Part shown: piece by piece, positions 10,530-21,430 of the stretch
Numbering within the stretch: position 1 is the stretch's first letter
How the letters are laid out: the number at the start of each line of letters is the position of its first letter
Source: Volvariella volvacea V23
Taxonomy: Eukaryota > Basidiomycota > Agaricomycetes > Agaricales > Pluteaceae
NCBI GenBank assembly: GCA_000349905.1
Contig: KB722767.1
Span: forward strand, 4,023 to 45,016
Length of the DNA stretch: 40,994 nt
Direction: 5' to 3'
Made by a program: the position numbers and the translations under genes
Notes under the pieces: model-generated
Told to the model about the DNA's origin: nothing
The model's input: the letters and a program-made list of their open reading frames with translations, nothing else
The model's database searches: none

Positions 10530-11426
10530 CTACCCGAACAACTGACATATATAAGCTGCAGTTTTCTGTACTTCTTGATCGATGTTGCCAACCAGACCTT
10601 GTGGACAAGTCACGTCAACGATGTAAAGTGTTGAACTGGGCTTCGAATTGGGACGTAGGCAGAGCAATTCTGGGTACTCTCGAAGGACGATGTCTGTAAC
10701 AACCCATTTAATCTCGTTAAAGAACGTAGATAGACAAAACACACCGGACAGCTCGGACGGATATCGTTGCAAAAGGCATCCAAAGGTTAGTTGAGAGGGA
10801 TACTTTGCGTGACCCCGATGAACCGTCCTCAACCACCGATCCTCTGGGATGATATGCAGCTGGTTCTTCTCATCGCTCAAGATGGATACCAGGCATAGCA
10901 TCACGAGATTGACCAGCATAAAGCATCCTCCTGACCCCTGATAACTCGGCTATGAATTTCTGGAATGGCAAAGCAAAGTACGTACTGCACGGGAGACATG
11001 ATTCGATGCCAAGTTCGCGAGCCACCGTGTACCGTCAAGCGATAGGAACTTGTCGCCAATCCATCGTTTTCCCTTTTCCTGTGCACGTTCTCTTGCACCC
11101 AGACTGAGCTCAAGACGGTGGTATTGCGCCTCGACCCACTTCGTCAATTCGTCTTCATTGAGACCAGAACCTGATGTACCCTGGCAATGGAGGTTATTCC
11201 AGAACTCGGCTTAAAATGGAACGCGAACCTCGGGTTCCCTCTCAGAGTCTAATTCTGGACCAACTTGGAGCTCAAGAACGAGTTTTTGGATCACCCCAAT
11301 TACCTGCGCCGTCTTTACGTCATCTCCGTCAAGTGTCCCCGCGAACTGATTTAGAGGATCTACAATCTGCGCGATCGCCTGGCCATCGAGCTCAGAAACC
11401 TTGCGGCGGCGAAGCGCTGTGGCCAT
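10530..11426 (-). CDS. Hypothetical protein, about 236 residues
   Basis: I do not recognise this family. A phase-consistent model has five exons: 11426-11261, 11209-10998, 10959-10890, 10843-10745, 10693-10530. Introns 1, 3 and 4 are 46-51 bp; the first uses a weak GTCCAG donor. Intron 2 would be only 38 bp, so that junction is uncertain. The N-terminus is basic (MATALRRRKVSELDG). The middle part is rich in charged helix (WVEAQYHRLELSLGARERAQ, then GKRWIGDKFLSLDGTRWL) and could be an alpha-helical domain. There is no signal peptide or membrane segment. It lies in the same direction as its neighbours on both sides, with no functional hint. Confidence 0.55.
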
Positions 11427-11984
11427 CGCAGATAGAAACGGTAAGTTTAGAGCTATTTGGCTCACGGACGGAGGCGACCCGTGGCTTCGTTGGGGCGCGG
11501 CGCCCAGATGGAATGGATTGACGCTTAGAGTTTTGACAGACACACAGGCGTGTGACGGAAAATGGAACCTAGATCAAGAGCTGAAGGAAAGCCAGACGCC
11601 GAAATGAAGGGATCGAACGCACCGTATCTCGATCTGTCCATCGATCGCCCCATGGCACAGATGACGAGAATCCACGCAACCGTCTGCTAGAAGCCGCCAA
11701 CATATGTTGAGAGGATTATCGACGTGCGGGGGATGCAGAAACGTTGTGCGATTGCCTCAATCAGGTGGTCATGAGGACAGCGCCACAGAAGGTACGCCGC
11801 ACGTGCTCACAAATTGGAATGGATGACTTCACATCTCCCAAATTAAAGTATTTGCATTATAGAACGGATAGGATAGCGTACAAATATTGCTACATTAAAC
11901 ACCTGATTATGGGCATCCCTGGTGTGAATGTGGTATTGATGATGGGTAAACATGCGATGATGAGCTGTGCATTTGAACGGAGGG
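11427..11984. other. Intergenic, no gene recognised
   Basis: About 560 bp between two minus-strand genes. It holds the upstream region of the 236-residue protein and the 3' flank of the 305-residue protein. No motif stands out. Confidence 0.4.
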
Positions 11985-12957
11985 CTACGACATGTCCGGC
12001 AGCGACGGGTTTCGTCGGAAGGGTGTCGGTGTTGGAGGCTCACTGCCTGAGTCTGCGACAGGGGCAAAGGGATCGTCCAATTCGGTATCATCGCCGATCG
12101 TGAATACAATGCCTTTTCTGGGTCGAATGGTATCTGTACTTGAACGTGGAGGGGGAAAGTCCGCAAGTGCATTGAGGTTGTCGGAAAAGTCGTTGGCAAC
12201 ACGTGGGAGGCCTCGAATGGTTTGATCATCGATGTTGGAGCTCGGAGGCACCGCGATGACACCAGGCTCCAATGGAGCAGAGAGGGAGTGCGAGGGAGTT
12301 GGAGCTACGTTGGACGCGTCAGTGAAGAGCGCCTTGAGGGAAGGCCTAGTGCCAGGTAACGAGGGGCTAGAACGATGTTGCTCTTCTTGGAATAAGGGGT
12401 CGTGATGTGATACTGTTTGTGCAGACGGTGCCCCAGGGTGCTGTAATTGTTGTTTGTCTTGACGGGAAGGAGAGCGTTGTTGAGGCGACTGCGTGTGATT
12501 TGATGGCATGAAGGTCACAAACTCGGCGCTGATTGTCGTGGGGGGAGTGACGGCTGGGGTGCCAGCATCCAGTGCTGTAGGGGAATTTGAGGAGCCAAAG
12601 TGAGGCATAAGACGACGGAGTCGATTTGCATTGCGCTGCGCTTGCTATTGGGGCATGAGTGTAAGGAATGTTAGCCCTCCCAGCGCACACAAGACCCACC
12701 AGATGTCGCTTCCACAAGGCAGTACGTGTCCACTTGAGACCATCAAGATCAGCGAACTCAATCTTGACTGACTTGAAACAGGAAGAGAGAAGCTGGCGCT
12801 GCTCATCCGTCATCTTCAACGCTTCTGCTTCCTCCATCCTCTGTTCCTTCTCAATCTCCAATAGTCGCTGCTTGCGTTGTGCAGCTCGAGTGTTGTTAAG
12901 GGAAGAGAGGTCGGCTGACGAGTCGTTACGCGGCATGTCTTGAGACTGCAGGATCAT
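11985..12957 (-). CDS. Hypothetical Ser/Pro-rich protein with N-terminal charged helix, about 305 residues
   Basis: Two exons, 12957-12700 and 12644-11985, joined by a clean 55-bp intron, give about 305 residues. The start could also be the next ATG at 12,936, which has a good A/G at -3. Residues about 20-60 form a charged helix, probably coiled coil (AAQRKQRLLEIEKEQRMEEA). A compact segment follows (LLSSCFKSVKIEFADLDGLKW) and then a basic stretch across the splice (QRNANRLRRLMPHFG). The remainder is low-complexity Ser/Pro/Thr/Gln sequence ending in RRNPSLPDMS, probably disordered and phosphorylated. No known domain is evident. A regulatory or adaptor role is only a guess. Confidence 0.7.
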
Positions 12958-14586
12958 TGCAAGAGTTGATGTGAGACGAGACAGCAACGGAAAATTAAGC
13001 AGGGAAAGCAGAATAAGTGAAATTCAAAACGAAAGTAGTCAAAGCGAGGTGGCGGTGAAATGGGTGGAGCCAACGCAAGCTCAGCCACCGTGACGGTGCC
13101 TTGTCACATGAGGGCGTGACACCCGTGAACGGCATGCGGCTGTCGAAACACACCAAAGCGCATCACCCACGCAAAGCTGACGCGCCTGCATACACTAGAG
13201 CTAGGAACTCGGCGCAGAGCATGAAAAAATGCCGAAATACCAGTGCCTGTAATCGATCATCCAGAATTTAGTGCATGCGACTTGTCAACGTCAGTTCTCG
13301 CGCTTGGGAATTACGAGCCTCAAGTTCCTATTCGCATTATGTACTCTTTTACCTCGTTCAGGTGCTGACTTCCCATTATTCTCTTCGACAAAATGCCATT
13401 CAAATCGGCCGGTATGTTTACTCCATTCACGACGTGATATGTTTGGGTTGCATGGTGCAGAATGCCCAATACTGGCGAAGACGGTACAATCAATGTTTGG
13501 ATCACAATCTGCGTACGGCGTTTGGATAAGCCTTGTATTTCTGACTTCCACGACCAAAAGGGGCCAAACGCATCCGAGCTCTGTACTTGTGGAGGTCTTC
13601 CATTCGGCCTCAAACCTCCCTATGGTGGAAGCCGATTAAGAGTCCCCTGTTACAGAATTAATGTGGGACTCTGTACAAGTCGGAGTTGCGGCTGGATGTC
13701 GAGTTTCACCACCCCAGCGCTGAACTGATTCGGCGAATCGATACCGCATTGCACAACATTGGTGATGCGGGCTCAATCAGTCTGCATGTACAATTCCAGC
13801 AACAATTAATTGCGGTGACGAGTAACCGTCGATAAAATTGCCTCCTCAGTCACCACATCCGATATTAGCTATTGCATCGTCGAAGGGTAAGTCTGACGGT
13901 AATACCCATTCTTGACCTCGCGCTCACTTCTCCAGCGCGCTGACTACGAGTCGGTTTACCTTTTAACAGTTTCACGCGCTATATATGCAGAAAAGTAGGA
14001 CAGAGACGGACTACAAGTTGCTTTGGTACTAATAAATATGTTTCTTGATCTATGTATACCTGCTCACATCCTCCGAGATTGTTGTGAAGTGAAAGGGTAT
14101 GAAGAATTACGGGACTAAATTCGTGGATGACGGGCAGAACCTTTGCTCACTTGCACCCCAAGTTCAACGTCGAAGCTTCTACGTCACACTGCAGGATTCC
14201 CTCGCGTGTGGCAAATTGGAAATGCGACATTCAATCAGGAGAATACGTGTTGCGCTGGGATGAACTTTGGTGGCGTTCTTTTCTACGTGTGTAGGCCCTT
14301 ATCACATGGTTACACCGTTTACAAGTCCTTTTAATGGATTCTCGGTATCGATGTATCATGCCAACTTTATTGATTCTTTCCGACAAGAGGATAAGATATT
14401 AGCACAATGAAATCGCGCTACAAAGTTGCCCATATCAATGGACAGGTAGGGACAACGAGAGGGGCTCTTCCAGCCGCGGGTGCAGGTTCAATTGCGCAGG
14501 AAATGACCCTGTCATTTAAGCCTCTCGGAATGAGAAGTATTTATTAATGCAATACATATAAGGAGCCTGAACACGAGTATCCGAAC
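12958..14586. other. Long intergenic stretch with one weak gene candidate
   Basis: About 1.6 kb. Apart from the plus-strand candidate at 13,392-13,639, I see no gene. A TATATATG sequence at about 13,980 has no convincing coding region behind it. Confidence 0.35.
13392..13639 (+). CDS. Weak candidate for a small gene with one intron
   Basis: An ATG in good context (13,392, ACAAAATGCC) is followed by a canonical 49-bp intron, GTATGT...GGTGCAG, at about 13,411-13,459. One reading then continues to a stop near 13,639 for a protein of about 65 residues. A different frame is open from an ATG at 13,462 to 13,728 (88 codons, five cysteines in the first two thirds). I cannot choose between them, recognise neither, and keep this only because the intron borders look genuine. 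Confidence 0.22.
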
Positions 14587-15764
14587 TCAATCGCCTCTCA
14601 TCGCATCTCCAGCTGCCTCCAACAACTCCCCCCAATCACGTCGTGATCCAAAGATCTTTGGCATCTCACGTATCCCTCCCTCACTCGCATCCTTGTCCAC
14701 CACCGGCAATATTGTCTGGCACTGAGCACACAGCGGTCCAACATCCCCTTCCTGCGGTCTCAAGCCATCTCGCAGAAACTGAATTGTCGCCAATTCCTGG
14801 GTCGTATTAGACTGGCTCATAAAGGCATTGCCAGCGTCCCAGTCCGGGACCGAACCCCTCTGGTGGTCGGCAAGCCCCTCTAACCAGAAATCCCGACAAA
14901 CGCTCGGGGACAAACAGTGGGAGTAGAATGTCGCCCATACATTGGCTTTACCCCGGACTAAGGAATAGCCGGAGAGAAGCCGGATAATGGGTTCCCATGC
15001 CTCCAGTAGTTGTGCCTTGACTCCTTCTTCAATCTCTACTGCCTGCAGCTTCGTGCGCCATTTCGACTTTCCGTCCATCAACTGTTCGTTCGTTATCAAT
15101 GGGGGTATCTTGTTCAGCTGAGCAGCATCATCGGGGTTCCCTCCGCCCAGCATGACGTTTTGCCGCAAGATCTCGTAGAAGACTGCATAAACCAGGACAT
15201 GTACGAGCAGCCAGGTGTAGTCGAATTCTTTGGCGATGCGGATCAGCTTTGGTCCCAGCTTGTCCAGAGATAGGTACGCGTAATCCACCATCTGATCGCG
15301 CCAGACCTGCAGCGATTCCGGGACGAAAGACGATAGGTGGCGTAAACAACGGCGACGGAGATACGAGACGTCGTATTTCATCGACAAGTTGAGAATGTCG
15401 AATATTGTGTCGATGGGGTACTTGACTGGATATGGTTCGAAAAACCTTGGCGGCGGGGGTTGATAATGGATAGGGAGCGCATCCAAGTTGGATCATACCT
15501 TGCATCGAAGATGGCACGTAGAAAGTGAGACAACTCTTCTGGTGAGTCATAGAGCTCGATTACTGGGTGGCCATTGTGACAAGCTTCATCTTTTGCGCGC
15601 CCAGATAGGGCGAACAAGTCGAAGAAGAACGTGGAACGGGCGGCCAGTAGACCGCGATATACCCGAAACGCGGTGGCACCAGCATGGAGGATGACATTGC
15701 CATCTGTGAACCAGACCTCTGTGGAGGGAGACAGTCCAGGTGGGAGATCCGAATGTTGGGACAT
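14587..15764 (-). CDS. BTB/POZ domain protein (tandem copy 1)
   Basis: Two exons, 15764-15499 and 15445-14587, with a 53-bp intron give 374 residues. The N-terminal BTB/POZ fold reads STEVWFTDGNVILHAG, FRVYRGLLAARSTFFFDLF, VIELYDSPEELSHFLRAIFDARFFEP, then the BACK-like helix FDILNLSMKYDVSYLRRRCL. This is the Agaricomycete family in which the BTB domain is followed by a helical region (LIRIAKEFDYTWLL). The C-terminus holds LCAQCQTILP, then IREMPKIFGSRRDWGEL. A CxxC followed by P..FG...W is shared with the neighbouring copy. BTB proteins mediate dimerisation and often bring substrates to Cullin-3 ligases; partners are unknown here. The intron sits at the same place (FDA|R-FFEP) as in the adjacent paralogue. 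Confidence 0.93.
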
Positions 15765-15903
15765 CGCAATGGTGGTTGATACTGGCGATATGTCCTAGGG
15801 TCGCAGCGAGGCTCGATGATTCAATCTCCGTCGGGCACAAGGCATAGACTACAGCACAACACGGAACACGACGTAGAAATACATTGATAATAGTACATGT
15901 ACC

Positions 15904-16907
15904 TTAATCTGGCAGCGATAAAATGCCCTGTTGTTCCCTCTTCAAATCTTCCCAAGAACCGAGTCCGAACATCTCTGGTAGGTAGCCCCACAGCTCCTTC
16001 CTCGTGTCCTCATAGTACTTTCTGTACCAACTGCTGCACGGCTCGCACATGCCCTTGAAGACATCCGTGTTGTCCGCCCGCAAGTCCAAGTAGCCCATAG
16101 TCTCCCACGTGGAGATGGACTGCAACCCTTCGGTACGTACACTCGCGCAGTGATCCTCCTCTTCGCATTCCGCATTATCCAAGCCTTCATTCATAACTTG
16201 CAACGCATACCGTATCTGCAGCTGAAGGAGCCGCGCCCTCCCAATTGAACTTGCGCGTATATCGTCTAGATGTAGCTCGATCTTCTGTTCCCTGAATGTG
16301 ACACCCTCGAAAATCTTCTCGAGCGGATGCGTGGCGATACAATAGTGAACGGCCGGGAGCACCCAAGACAGATTAAGCTCCCGAGCGAGGTTGAGTATCG
16401 CAAAGGGCATGTCATCGATAGCTGGGATGGTTCGTCGCCTATCGCGCGTGGTCCAGTTTTCGAGAGTGGTGGGATATGACGTTTCAAAGTGCATGACGGA
16501 TCTTCGCCTCAGGAAGTTCACGTGGTACTTTGTGCTCAAGCGGTATACTGCAGCTATGATTGAGAAGTCTATCGTTGACGGCGGCGGTTCAAAGAATCTG
16601 TGCAGAGACTGAGGGGTTGGGTATCGGGCCTATGCGATGGATAAATGAGTGCTCACCCACTGTGGTATATCGCCATGAAGAAGTAGCCCGCATCCTGACT
16701 GGTATCACCCAGCTCGATAAAGGTATATGGTTGGTCGCCCTGCTGGTCGGACGCAGCCAACTTGTCGCGGAAGAAGGAGGAGTGCATACACAGAAGGCCC
16801 TTGTAAAGACGAAACACGGTCTGCTGGGCTTGTAGAATGACATTTCCATCTTCGAACCACAGATCCTTCGCTCTCTTGAGCTCAGGGGGTACGTCGACTT
16901 TTGTCAT
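15904..16907 (-). CDS. BTB/POZ domain protein (tandem copy 2)
   Basis: Two exons, 16907-16657 and 16597-15904, with a 59-bp intron give 314 residues. BTB motifs are AKDLWFEDGNVILQAQ, FRLYKGLLCMHSSFF, FIELGDTSQDAGYFFMAIYH, and across the intron FFEPPPSTIDFSI, then YRLSTKYHVNFLRRRSV. The helical region includes LARELNLSWVLPAVHY. The C-terminus carries MCEPCSSWY and WGYLPEMFGLGSWEDL. It is about 60 residues shorter than the neighbouring copy and clearly diverged, so the duplication is not recent. Same strand, 139 bp between the genes, same intron position: a tandem duplication. Confidence 0.93.
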
Positions 16908-18204
16908 GGCACACGATGTCGCGCCGGGGTTGAGGCGGGATTAAGGCGTCGGCGGTTATTCTTTGTTTATCCCAGTGTCGACAGCAAGCCCAACGCGAAC
17001 ATCAACACAACCCTGCTCGATGCCCTGCACACCCACCAGCACCCACCGTCGACGTTGGACATAGCTGTGCCGTTCCACGAATCCGTGTCTATCACCTATG
17101 GCCGACCCAAGAGAAAGTGTCACAGGGGGTTGCATTCCAGGCGGCCCGTCCGGGATCTCTTTTCCCCAGGCACATGGAGCCAAATCAAAACCTTGAGCCC
17201 CCGCGATCGACGATACAATGCGGAGAAGCGGACGGGGAAAGGGCGACGACAGGGGAACGGGTGCTCGTACGGCACTTATGTGGGGTGCAGAAAATTGTTC
17301 TCTCCCATTTTATTGAACGCCGCCCATGTTTACAAACGTCGATGGTCCAGGTTCCGTTATCGCGTCGACCACGGGAACGCACTCCCTCGTGCGAACTTTG
17401 TGCGCGATGATATCATGGACTTAGCGGACCCAGATCCATCGGAAGTAAGTTTGTACGCCCAATCAAATGCCCGACGCCCAAACAGCGACTGCCGCTTTTC
17501 GTCAAACATGAATCGGTCGTTTTCGACACTCGTTTGTCGCGCATAGTTCCGGTGCTGGATTCTGGAAACACAATCAGCTCAATGATGGCCCATCACGCTC
17601 CACATCCCCTAGCCCATCGATGTCCCTGATCGTTTGTGGCCGGGTAGCTCGTTCGCGCACACCACAATGCATGATCGACCTGCAGTCACCTCGGCGGACC
17701 GTCGAAACCGTCACCTCCCGTGGTGGCTCTCGACAAGAGGGACAAGACCGAATCTATGGCACGATGGAAGAAGGAAGGCACCTCGGGGAATCATCGCAAG
17801 TGTGTTGAATACGGGTGATTCCATATTGCCGCAGTGTTGGCTCGTTCTTGGGCACCCTGAGGAGCAGCACGGTGCTCATGTCGTGAAAAGGGTTGCAACA
17901 ACAGCCACCGCTGGGATCAGGGGCCTTTACCCCAGACCGTCTCCACGGGTGCGGGGTAATTTGATCAGGCTTTCCTCTGACGGGCCGGCGGGCCGGGGAG
18001 GGGATTCCCACAATTTTTCGTTGTGCTGTCGCATGGAGATCCACCGACTGGATGATATTGCACATACGGCTGCACGCGAGCCGTTGACTCAACTGGGAAA
18101 CGGGGTGCTTCTGTTCTTAAAAAAGGACTGCGGGGAAATCAGATCCAGGCTGTTCTCCCTCTCCATCCCCACCATCTGTCACTTCTTGATCTGACGGGAT
18201 CCCA
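16908..18204. other. Divergent intergenic region between BTB copy 2 and the first sugar transporter
   Basis: About 1.3 kb. It must serve as the upstream region for the minus-strand BTB gene and the plus-strand transporter. Several open frames overlap here (such as 17,055-17,546 plus) but none has family resemblance or good intron borders. GC-rich GCGGGG-type motifs occur near 17,950 and 18,130; they resemble carbon-catabolite repressor sites, but such motifs are frequent by chance. Confidence 0.4.
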
Positions 18205-20592
18205 ATGGCCACCAACATCTTCAAGAACATACGCGTGTATTGTGAGTGTGCTATTATTATCTCTTGCTGCCCCACTTGTCCTCAGATGTGGTCCAGGGCT
18301 CGCGTTTATCGTCTACTGGGGAATTCTGCTCTTCGGTTATGACACGTAAGTACCATATCTGTGCTAGATCTTCAGTTCGCATCGCTCACGCTCATCAAAG
18401 CGGTATCGCGGGGGGTGTGGTCTCTCAACCCTATTTCCAACGTCATTTCGGATTGGTCAATGAGGATGGAACGAAGGATGTCAGGAGAACAAACGAGGTC
18501 TCTTCCAATGTGGTCTCCGTGCTCCAGGGTGGTGCGTTCTTTGGTGCACTGTCAAGTGCTCCGGTATCTGGTACGCCATCAAATTCTGTGTACCCCAGCC
18601 ACTTCTCACCCGGAGACTAGCTAGAATCGGTCGCTGGTGGACACTCGTTACCTACACACTACTTTTCAGTGTTGGTGCTGTATGTTGCACATTCATACTC
18701 CTATCGCATTTTGGGTTAAACCTCGCCGTTTTAGGTCCTAACTACTGTGGCAAATGACCCAAAGAACGGTCTACCCTTGATCTACGCCGGTCGAGTTATC
18801 TCTGGTTTCGGTATCGGCGCCGTGTCCGCGGTCGCCCCTGCATATGTCTCCGAGTGTTCTCCCAAGGCCGTTCGTGGACGTATCACCGGTCTGTTCCAGA
18901 TCATGGCATGTATCCATTTCAACTCCGACTTGTGAGATGCTTACTGTATGACAGGTAGCTACTGGTGTCATGATTTCCTATTTCATCAACTGTGTGTGGT
19001 TTGATATCGCATCCCTGGATTCAGCTTATACCTTTTTTAGTCGGAGTGGGATTGAATCTCCCAAACAGTGTCCTCGTTTGGCGCTTGCCGTTCGGCTTCC
19101 AACTGGTACCCGCTGGAATCCTGCTCCTTGGGTTGTTGACAGTCAAGGAGTCCCCACGTTGGCTTGCCTCCGTGGGACGGAGGGACGAAGCTATCAAAAA
19201 TTTGACCTATCTCCGCAAGCAGCCTGCCGATTCTGAGGAGATAATCCGTGAGATGGCTGAAATCGATGCCGCTATTGAGGAAGAACGTCTCGCAAGAGAA
19301 GGCCTTGGATGGAAAGAGGCTTTCTTCGGCAAGGGCAACTTCATCCGATTCGTTATTGCCTTCGTCATCTTCCTCTTGCAACAATGGAGTGGACAGAACT
19401 CTGTCAAGTGGGTGTCCTTGTTTTCCGTGCAGTGAGGTGGTACTCACCCATCCTCATAGCTACTACGCCCCACAAATCTTCGCCTCTGTGAGTTCATTAT
19501 TACGAGCAGGGGCGGGACTGGTTCTCATGTTTAATATAGATCGGATACATTGGTCCTAGGAACTCACTTCTTGCCTCTGGTATTTACGGTATCATTAAGG
19601 TAACTCCCACTTCAATCACTCTCCATCAATTCTATTTACATCCATCACTGCTCAGGTCGTCGCCACAGCTATTTTCATTTTCGGCTTCGTCGAGTCGCTC
19701 GGTCGCAAGATCCCTTTGATCATCTCGTCTGTCGGAATGGGCAGCTTGTTCTACATCATCGGAGCCATCCTCAAGACGCACCCTCCCCCGACGGACACCA
19801 GCACTGCACCTCCAAGCCCCCCACCCGCCTCTCAAGCTATGGCCGGCATGTTGTACATCTACGTCTGCTTCTACTCCATGGGATGGGGTATGTGGCTTTT
19901 GTGGCTTTTTCAGCTCCGAAGGATTAATTCTCGATGCAGGACCACTTCCCTGGGTCTACGTATCTGACATTTTCCCAACACGAACCCGTCACTATGGCTT
20001 GGCTCTGGCCAGCGCATCACAATGGCTATGGAGTAAGTTCCTTCCAAGATGATTATCCGGGCCGCTTCTCTTCCCACGTCAAGCGACAGGTTAGCTGACT
20101 GCACACGTGTTGCCTCTATCTAGATTTCGTGGTCTCAAAGGTTACACCTGATATGATCACTTCCCTCGGCTACAAGATCTTCTTCACATTTGGGACCATC
20201 AACATTGCTGGAATGGGTCTTTTCTCAGTGTATGCTCCATTTTACCAATTCACTCTCACAAGCTAACATTTCTTGGCAGACTCATCCCCGAGACCAAAGG
20301 CCGCTCCCTGGAAGACATGGACATCATCTTTGGTGCTATCTCTGCTGAACAGAGACAGGCCAACATCGACCGTATGGAGCAAGGTGGGTGTTGCGTTTCC
20401 CATTATTTCCATACTCCTGTCGAACGGCCATATGGTCCTGGGATGACGCTTCCATCTGCTTCTTAACCCCTTCCAAACTTACCGTTTTATGATTCTGATT
20501 AACCATATCTGATACCTTCCGTTCGTTTAGCTGCCCGAGGACAAGAAAAGCGAGAGACAGACTCTGAGCAGTCTGTTCGAGAGAAAGTTTAA
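18205..20592 (+). CDS. MFS sugar transporter (quinate/hexose permease-like), tandem copy 1
   Basis: Fourteen exons, all phases consistent: 18205-18241, 18297-18345, 18401-18570, 18621-18679, 18735-18905, 18955-18991, 19041-19407, 19460-19487, 19540-19599, 19656-19887, 19940-20032, 20124-20229, 20280-20383, 20531-20592; 524 residues, normal for the family. Sugar-porter signatures are ARIGRWW (loop 2-3), YAGRVISGFGIGA, VSECSPKAVRGRI, KESPRWL, QQWSGQNSVNYYAPQIF, LGRK (loop 8-9) and PETKGRSLEDMD. Twelve membrane spans are expected, with a Pro-rich outer loop (PPPTDTSTAPPSPPPAS). It would import sugars or quinate-like compounds at the plasma membrane; the substrate is not determinable. The intron after FQIM (18906-18954) begins GCATGT, a GC-AG intron; the paralogue uses GT at the same site. 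The next gene is its tandem duplicate. Confidence 0.95.
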
Positions 20593-21430
20593 TGGCGATT
20601 TGGGCAATGAATTTTTTAATGTTGTTGGGGCAAGGTCATTACGTATACCTCACGATTTATACATGATTTTTTCGGTTGTACAGTATTACGAGCGTTTCTT
20701 CCTCGATGCATTGCTTTTCTTGATCCCGATCAGAGTGCTCTCAGCTCGACAATTTTTTCATGCAAAAATTTTGTTTCTTATGTTAGAAGGATTCATTGCG
20801 GAAAAACTATGGCTTTACACTGAGCAAACCATGCGCAAACAACTCGGGAGCGCAGCGACGATGTAGTTGAATTCAGTTCACACGCATCCTTCTATTGAAC
20901 CACACCCCCTCTTTTCGTAATGGAGAAGCTGTAATTGAAAGTTAGAGATAAGTGGTGGCATCAACCATCACTCGCGATCACAATGCGGACGTACGTTCAC
21001 CCCTTTTGATTGGCTCTAGGACTGAACGTCTCTGCGAAATCCGCATGCAGGGACCCCACTTCGTCTTGTGTTGCACACCACGGAGGAGAACGGGGGCTCG
21101 AGAAGTTTCACGCATCGAATGAGTGCTTGGACGGGAAGCGATTGGTAATATCAAAAGGCCCGGGCAGCAGGAAGGCCCGTTTCCGTCAGCCTTCTTCCTT
21201 GAGCGGGTATGGCGGACCTAAGTTTCCGCTTCTGACGTTACCTTTTTGTGGTGGACTCGAAGTACACATCCCATTGGTGAGTATATAAAGCACCTGTCGT
21301 GTCCATTGGTTTTATTAGCAGAGTTCTTCTGCACTCCATCATTGGTCCACACGTTGTCCCTCTCTACCTTGTCTCTTTAACGTCACGATTTGAATTCACC
21401 TAGAAGACTCGACAACTAATTGGGCTAACG
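20593..21430. other. Intergenic between the two sugar transporters
   Basis: About 840 bp holding the 3' flank of copy 1 and the promoter of copy 2. I see no gene; plus-strand frames at 20,600-20,866 and 21,010-21,288 have no family resemblance. Confidence 0.5.
21271..21290 (+). promoter_or_regulatory. TATA box and CCAAT-type element of transporter copy 2
   Basis: A TATATAAAG sequence lies at 21,282-21,290, about 140 bp before the ATG at 21,431. CCATTGG (an inverted CCAAT) sits immediately upstream at 21,271-21,277. Copy 1 has no comparable TATA box, so the two duplicates may be expressed differently. The call rests on motif and spacing only. Confidence 0.5.

Noticed and set aside
15904..16907. 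Suspected frameshift in BTB copy 2 at the exon junction
   Set aside because: Re-reading the junction as ...AGTGG|GTGAGC gives a phase-2 exon end that joins FFEPPP in frame, so the gene is intact.
17055..17546. Plus-strand 163-codon open frame
   Set aside because: No recognisable domain, arginine-rich shadow-like composition, and no intron borders in an intron-dense genome.
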